Source: Watersipora subatra
Lineage: Eukaryota > Bryozoa > Gymnolaemata > Cheilostomatida > Watersiporidae
NCBI RefSeq assembly: GCF_963576615.1
Contig: NC_088709.1
Location: forward strand, 76,366,538 to 76,430,537
Length of the DNA: 64,000 bases
Reading direction: 5' to 3'
Shown piece after piece: positions 51,173 to 64,000 of the stretch (within the stretch, counting starts at the first letter, position 1; every line of letters starts with the position of its first letter). The position numbers and the translations under genes were made by a program. Under the pieces are notes generated by a model. The model was given only the letters and a program-made list of their open reading frames with translations. It had not been told where the DNA came from and searched no databases.

Positions 51173-51278
51173 TTGTAGTGGCTATGTATATGTTGTATAC
51201 ATGGGCAATCATAGGAGATTTACAGTTGTAGTGGCTATGTATATGTTGTATACATGGGCAATCATAGGAGATTTACAG
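51173..51278 (+). repeat. 53-bp tandem duplication
   Basis: Two essentially identical units (GTTGTAGTGGCTATGTATAT onward) stand side by side. A diverged relative (GTTATGTATACCCTTGGCAA) is near 54270. Confidence 0.85.
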
Positions 51279-51639
51279 TAGTTTTGCCTTAATTGGGTTC
51301 TTGGTAAATGAGTTGGGTTCGCCTCACTGGTCTGAGGTATCTGGATACATAATTAAAAACTTGCCTGAGGTCTTTGTAAACATCCGGTAGTTAATATTTA
51401 CAGACATCTGTGGTATAATAAACATGTTCTGTTAAGGCTAAAAGTGTTTTTATTACATTCATCTCTTAGTCATCCTCGATGATTATAGCACTATTTGTGT
51501 ATTGATGTCTATTGATGTACTATTGGTGTCAAGTAGTGAATAAATCCAAATGTATGGACATGCCTTTACTTTGAGCTAAATGGTAGAATTCATAAAGAAA
51601 ACAATGTACGGTTATTCGTCAATTCAACTGTAAAACAAT

Positions 51640-51745
51640 GCCTCTGAGTATACCGAAGTGAAGGACTCCAGATTAGAGGAGGCGAGGAAACGCACAGCCA
51701 ATGACAGCCAGGATGTTGAGCTCACTCAAGCTATCCAGGCACGGT
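51640..51745 (+). other. Coding-like stretch, possible exon
   Basis: On + one frame reads TEVKDSRLEEARKRTANDSQ and on to ELTQAIQAR before a GTGT. The charged helical composition is unlike the surrounding AT-rich DNA, but the splice sites are weak and no partner exon was found. Confidence 0.2.
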
Positions 51746-52480
51746 GTCCTTTTAACTACTTTCTATTGATAACTAAACTATAATTAAGGAAAAAGTGAAA
51801 ATCTAAGTCTGTTTGGTTTTACAAACCGAAAAGCTGGCTGGAACAACAGCTTTGTTCAAGTCCCGACGCAAGATCCCTGCATACTGTGTTTGTTCATTTT
51901 GATGGCCATCATTGATGGAATTGAAAAATCATATCTTGAAATAGTGCTGAAAATACAAGCATACACTCAAGGTATATTCTGCTCTCTCAAAGGATCAGTT
52001 CAAATAGTATTAAAATCAATAGACACTGAGCAGCTATTTACTGAGTTGAAGCCATGATCTGGAATCGCATACTTCCAAACCATTTTGCACATGTAGCAAT
52101 TGAGTGACTCGCTTAAGTTTATGGAGGTGAGTGTTCAAAATTGAACGGATATCGATGCATTTCATTGGTCTAAAAGTTGACCCATTTTGTATAGTTAGAG
52201 TCTGAGTTGGTATAAAGTCTTTCCAAAAACAAAAGAACATTTCCAGTTAAAAACGGACGAGAAGCCAACTCCAACACTCTTAGCAGGAACGAAACTCAGA
52301 TAAGTAGTCCTGATGTAAGTGCACCTTTAGCTATCCAATTATCATAAATAAATCAATTGTCATTCATCTAGCAATGAAGGAGCTAATGCCATAATGACGA
52401 TCATTGACAAAAGAGGGTCGTATTCCTGTCTACTAACTTGGTAAGCAGTATTACTACACTAATATGTATCGTTATACATG
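51746..52480. other. Unassigned
   Basis: No gene or repeat is supported. Confidence 0.45.
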
Positions 52481-52489
52481 CTACGGCCA

Positions 52490-52582
52490 TATCTGATAGT
52501 ATCCACAGTCCTTATCTGATAGTATCCACAGTCCATATCTGATAGTAGCCACAGTCCATATCTGATAGTATCCACAGTCCTT
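52490..52582 (+). repeat. 23-bp tandem repeat, four units
   Basis: Units of TATCTGATAGTATCCACAGTCC with minor changes. Confidence 0.85.
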
Positions 52583-52636
52583 AATCAATGCTATCATATT
52601 TTGCTTAAATTGATCAACCCAAACCTGGCCACACAA

Positions 52637-53300
52637 ATATAGGGTGCTGTTTGACTCATCGATATAAATATAGGGTGCTGTTTGACTGTTCGATATAAAT
52701 ATAGGGTGCTGTTTGACTCATCGATATAAATATAGAGTGCTGTTTGACTCATCGATATAAATATAGGGTGCTGTTTGACTCATCGATATAAATATAAGGT
52801 GCTGTTTGACTCATCGATATAAATATAGGGTGCTGTTTGACTCATCGATATAAATATAGGGTGCTGTGTGACTCATCGATATAAATATAGGGTGCTGTTT
52901 GACTCATCGATATAAATATAGGGTGCTGTTTGACTCATCGATATAAATATAGGGTGCTGTTTAACTCATCGATATAAATATAGGGTGCTGTTTGACTCAT
53001 CGATATAAATATAGAGTGCTGTTTGACTCATCGATATAAATATAGGGTGCTGTTTAACTCATCGATATAAATATAGGGTGCTGTTTGACTCATCGATATA
53101 AATATAGAGTGCTGTTTGAGTCATCGATATAAATATAGGGTGCTGTTTGACTCATCGATATAAATATAGAGTGCTGTTTGAGTCATCGATATAAATATAG
53201 GGTGCTGTTTGACTCATCGATATAAATATAGGGTGCTGTTTGACTCATCGATATAAATATAGAGTGCTGTTTGAGTCATCGATATAAATATAGGTCGCTG
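52637..53300 (+). repeat. 31-bp minisatellite downstream of gene B
   Basis: About 21 units of CGATATAAATATAGGGTGCT plus GTTTGACTCAT. The ATCGATATAAATATAG part is nearly invariant and TATA-box-like, while GGG/GAG and ACTC/AGTC vary. Confidence 0.93.
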
Positions 53301-54627
53301 TGTAAAACCTTTTTAGATTCACTACCTGAATTTGGGCTTCACGTTCCCACTTTCAAATAACTGTTCAAGTTTCTAAGAATCTAAATAATTTACGCTATGG
53401 CATTTTTTGACCAACACTTGCGCAATAAATGACATTCATCTATTTAAGAGAATCAGACTTGAGCACTTATTGCCACTGGTGCTAACTTAAAACTTTCTGA
53501 GCTCATTTACAAAGTCATGCAGTAGATAAGAGAAGACGTCTACCATATCATGTGCGTTAAGCAACACATGTCTACCGAGCATGTGTTGCTTAACGCTCTT
53601 GCCTGAATGTCATTAGTTACTGCTCAATATATTAGTCATGATAGATAGAACTAACAAAGTGTTGAACGACGCCAAATAAAATACATGATCCTAATCTATC
53701 GGAACCATTCATACTGTGCTAAAAGGGCAGCAACTTTGAGCTGAAACCATATTTGCTCACCTCTACCGCATCTACATCTATATATTCGCACAATAGCCCT
53801 AAGATGCCCACCAACAACCATCGATTATTTTGCCAGTTCCTGTAACATTCTATCTAACAACAGGCCTATCTGTTAAATGACAAAAAAAGATGGTTCTAAA
53901 AAGGTTTTCTACCGCGTGTTCCGTAATGAAAAGTACATAGGTGTTTTAGTATCATTTATTTTTCACTCACAACAAACAATAGCTAAAAAAGATAAAACTA
54001 CAGCTAGCCAAGCCAGACGATATCACAGCGGAATTGAGAAATAAATCTCAACTCTTTTGCACCGTATCATGGATTGTACTTGCAACAGCAATGAATAAAT
54101 AGAAACAAACATTTTAAAGCAAAGTTAGCAGACTATTTAAAAGTATTCGATAAAAAAGAGCTGCCAGGTCTGAGTAGGGTGCTACATCTATCAAATGCTG
54201 AGAAAACGAAGAGTGAGCGTGTTTTCGGACTCCCTATGCATAGGGATATGCATGGGGATATGCATAGAGGTTATGTATACCCTTGGCAATTATAGAACAA
54301 TTACAGTAGCACTAATTCTGATTGGTGTATATGATTGGACATGGCAAATCGAGTCATAGAGGCCTCATTGGCTTTAAATGCAACTCACTCGGTATATTAT
54401 CAAAACCCTTAAAATCTTTTTAATTAATTCGTTCATAGGTCTTTTTCTAATCGATAGAGTCAAGCTGTTCATAAGCTGGAAATGGCACAACTCCGTGTGT
54501 ATAGATACACCGAGGACCCAACTGTTGTTTGTAAGGGCTGATAAGAGTTTTGAAAGGGTTTGGAACGAAAGCACCCAAATCCAGCTTTCATAAAGACAGA
54601 ACTTTCTCAAACTTTTCAAGCATAAAA
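53301..54627. other. 3' flank of gene B
   Basis: It holds the hairpin at 53554-53596 and a short TATGCATAGGGATATGCAT palindromic repeat near 54233-54270. The left part is otherwise unassigned. The 3' UTR of gene B must lie in the right part. Confidence 0.5.
53554..53596. repeat. Perfect 17-bp inverted repeat (snap-back hairpin)
   Basis: GCGTTAAGCAACACATG (53554-53570) and its exact complement (53580-53596) surround a 9-base loop. Confidence 0.88.
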
Positions 54628-62055
<7,428 letters not shown>

Positions 62056-62144
62056 CTGCAGAAAAAGTTCAACAGCACATTGATAAGTGCAAAGAGGAGA
62101 TGTGCTCTTGATGGGAACTGTACAGAAAACGCAACATGTCATGG

Positions 62145-64000
62145 AAGGGGATAGTAAGCATATGCTATGAGAGGTAGTAGTGAGTACATGATATGCTATG
62201 AGAGGTAGTAGTGAGTATATGATATGTTATGAGAGGTAGTAGTAAGTATATGATATGTTATGAGAAGTAGTAGTGAGTATATGATATGTTATGAGAGGTA
62301 GTAGTGAGTATATGATATGTTATGAGAGGTAGTAGTGAGTATATGATATGTTATGAGAGGCAGTAGTAAGTATATGATATGTTATAAGAAGTAGTAGTAA
62401 GGATATGATATGTTATGAGAAGTAGTAGTGAGTATATGATATGTTATAAGAAGTAGTAGTGAGCATATGATATGTTATGAGAGGTAGTAGTAAGCATATG
62501 ATATGTTATGAGAGGTAGTAGTAAGCATATGATATGTTATGAGAGGTAGTAGTGAGTATATGATGTGTAATGAGAGGTAGTAGTGAGTATATGAAATGTT
62601 ATGAGAGGTAGTAATGAGTATACGATATGCTATGAGAGGTAGTAGTAAGTATATGGTGTTATGAGAGGTAGTAGTGAATATATGATATGTTATAAGAAGT
62701 AGTAGTGAGCATATGATATGTTATGAGAGGTAGTAGTAAGCATATGATATGTTATGAGAGGTAGTAGTAAGCATATGATATGTTATGAGAGGTAGTAGTG
62801 AGTATATGATGTGTTATGAGAGGTAGTAGTGAGTATATGATATGCTATGAGAGGTAGTAGTGAGTATATGATATGTTATAAGAAGTAGTAGTGAATATAT
62901 GATATGTTATGAGAAGTAGTAGTGAGTATATGATATGTTATGAAAAGTAGTAGTGAGTATAAGATATGTTATAAGAAGTAGTAGTGAGCATAAGATATGT
63001 TATGGGAAATAGTAGTAAGCATATGATATGTTATGAGAGGTAGTAGTAAGCATATGGTATGTTATGAGAGGTAGTAGTGAGTATATGATGTGTTATGAGA
63101 GGTAGTAGTGAGTATATGATATGCTATGAGAGGTAGTAGTGAGTATATGATATGTTAAGAGAGGTAGTAGTGAGTATATGATATGTTATGAGAGGTAGTG
63201 GTGAGTATATGATATGTTATGAGAGGTAGTAGTGAGTATATGATATGTTATGAGAGGTAGTAGTGAGTATATGATATGTTATGAGAAGTAGTAGTAAGCA
63301 TATGAAATGTTATGAGAGGTAGTAGTGAGTATATGATATGTTATGAGAGGCAGTAGTGAATATATGATGTGTTAAGAGAGGTAGTAGTGAGTATATGATA
63401 TGTTATGAGAGATAGTAGTGAGTATATGATATGTTATGAGAGGTAGTAGTGAGTATATGATATGTTATGAGAGGTAGTAGTGAGTATATGATATGTTATA
63501 AGAAGTAGTAGTAAGTATATGATATGTTATGAGAGGTAGTAGAGAGTATATGATATGTTATGAGAGGTAGTAGTGAGTATGTGATATGTTATGAGAGGTA
63601 GTAGTGAGCATATGATATGTTATGAGAAGTAGTAATGACAATATGATATATTATGAGAGGTAGTAGTGAGTATATGATATGTTATGAAAAGTAGTAGTGA
63701 GTATATAATGTGTTATGAGAGGTAGTAGTAAGTATATGGTGTTATGAGAGGTAGTAGTGAGTATATGATATGTTATGAGAAGTAGTAGTGAGTATATGAT
63801 ATGTTATGAGAGGTAGTAGTGGGTATATGATATGCTATGAGAGATAGTAGTGAGTATATGATATGTTATGAAAAGTAGTAGTGAGTATATGATATGTTAT
63901 AAGAAGTAGTAGTGAATATATGATATGTTATGAGAAGTAGTAGTGAGTATATGATATGTTATGAAAAGTAGTAGTGAGTATATGATATGTTATAAGAAGT
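62145..64000 (+). repeat. 31-bp minisatellite running off the right edge
   Basis: About 60 units of TATGATATGTTATGAGAGGT plus AGTAGTGAGTA, with occasional shortened units (for example near 62655 and 63738). Variants GAGAGG/GAGAAG/TAAGAAG are interspersed. It lies in the intron upstream of the first visible gene B exon. Its full length is not visible. Confidence 0.95.

Noticed and set aside
62145..64000. The unit contains TGAGAGGTAGTAGT, close to the let-7 microRNA 5' end
   Set aside because: It is one segment of a 31-bp minisatellite repeated about 60 times, with an inserted base pair relative to let-7 and no hairpin precursor arm.

Overview
The window reads as nuclear DNA of an invertebrate animal. 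Genes are split by GT-AG introns, the sequence is AT-rich, and most of it is transposon debris and tandem repeats. Animal-type families are present: hAT, pogo-like and TTAA-flanked DNA transposons, Ty3/gypsy, Ty1/copia, a LINE, a tRNA-derived SINE and a Penelope-like element carrying hammerhead ribozymes. An aquatic, possibly lophotrochozoan, animal is my inference; no feature fixes the taxon.

Host genes are few and all on the minus strand. (1) The 5' end of a membrane-anchored short-chain dehydrogenase/reductase lies at 4762-5532. (2) A complete four-exon Deltex-type E3 ubiquitin ligase (gene A, RING plus Deltex C-terminal domain, 294 residues) lies at 39669-44993. (3) A larger paralogue (gene B, macro domain plus RING plus Deltex C-terminal domain) has seven visible exons at 54628-62055, its 5' end hidden beyond a 31-bp minisatellite that runs off the right edge. 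Exon phases close through all junctions of A and B. (4) Two in-phase exons of an unrecognised gene lie at 50038-50988.

1-33.3 kb is a nested transposon landscape. A dead hAT transposase (1.26-3.11 kb) and a LINE 3' fragment (6.6-7.2 kb) come first. A decayed gypsy (gypsy-1, about 7.7-15.8 kb) is broken by a TTAA-flanked inverted-repeat element and by a TA-flanked element. A complete copia element (16039-20617, AAGAA duplication) sits in the leader of a second gypsy (gypsy-2, gag-pol plus an SGNH-like third ORF, to about 24.3 kb). A third gypsy (gypsy-3, 24349-29780, 100-bp LTRs, ACTAG duplication) sits beyond the 3' end of gypsy-2 and itself holds a pogo-like MITE in gag. A second MITE copy (30671-31791) and a 1.4-kb foldback element (31887-33306) follow.

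33.8-36.0 kb holds a Penelope-like element arranged as a head-to-head inverted pair, with two hammerhead ribozyme motifs per arm. From 36.8 kb onward minisatellites dominate (units of 50, 21, 25, 19, 40, 37, 23, 31, 74 and 31 bp), placed in introns of, and between, the two Deltex genes. A fourth gypsy fragment lies antisense to the window's + strand within the macro-domain intron of gene B.
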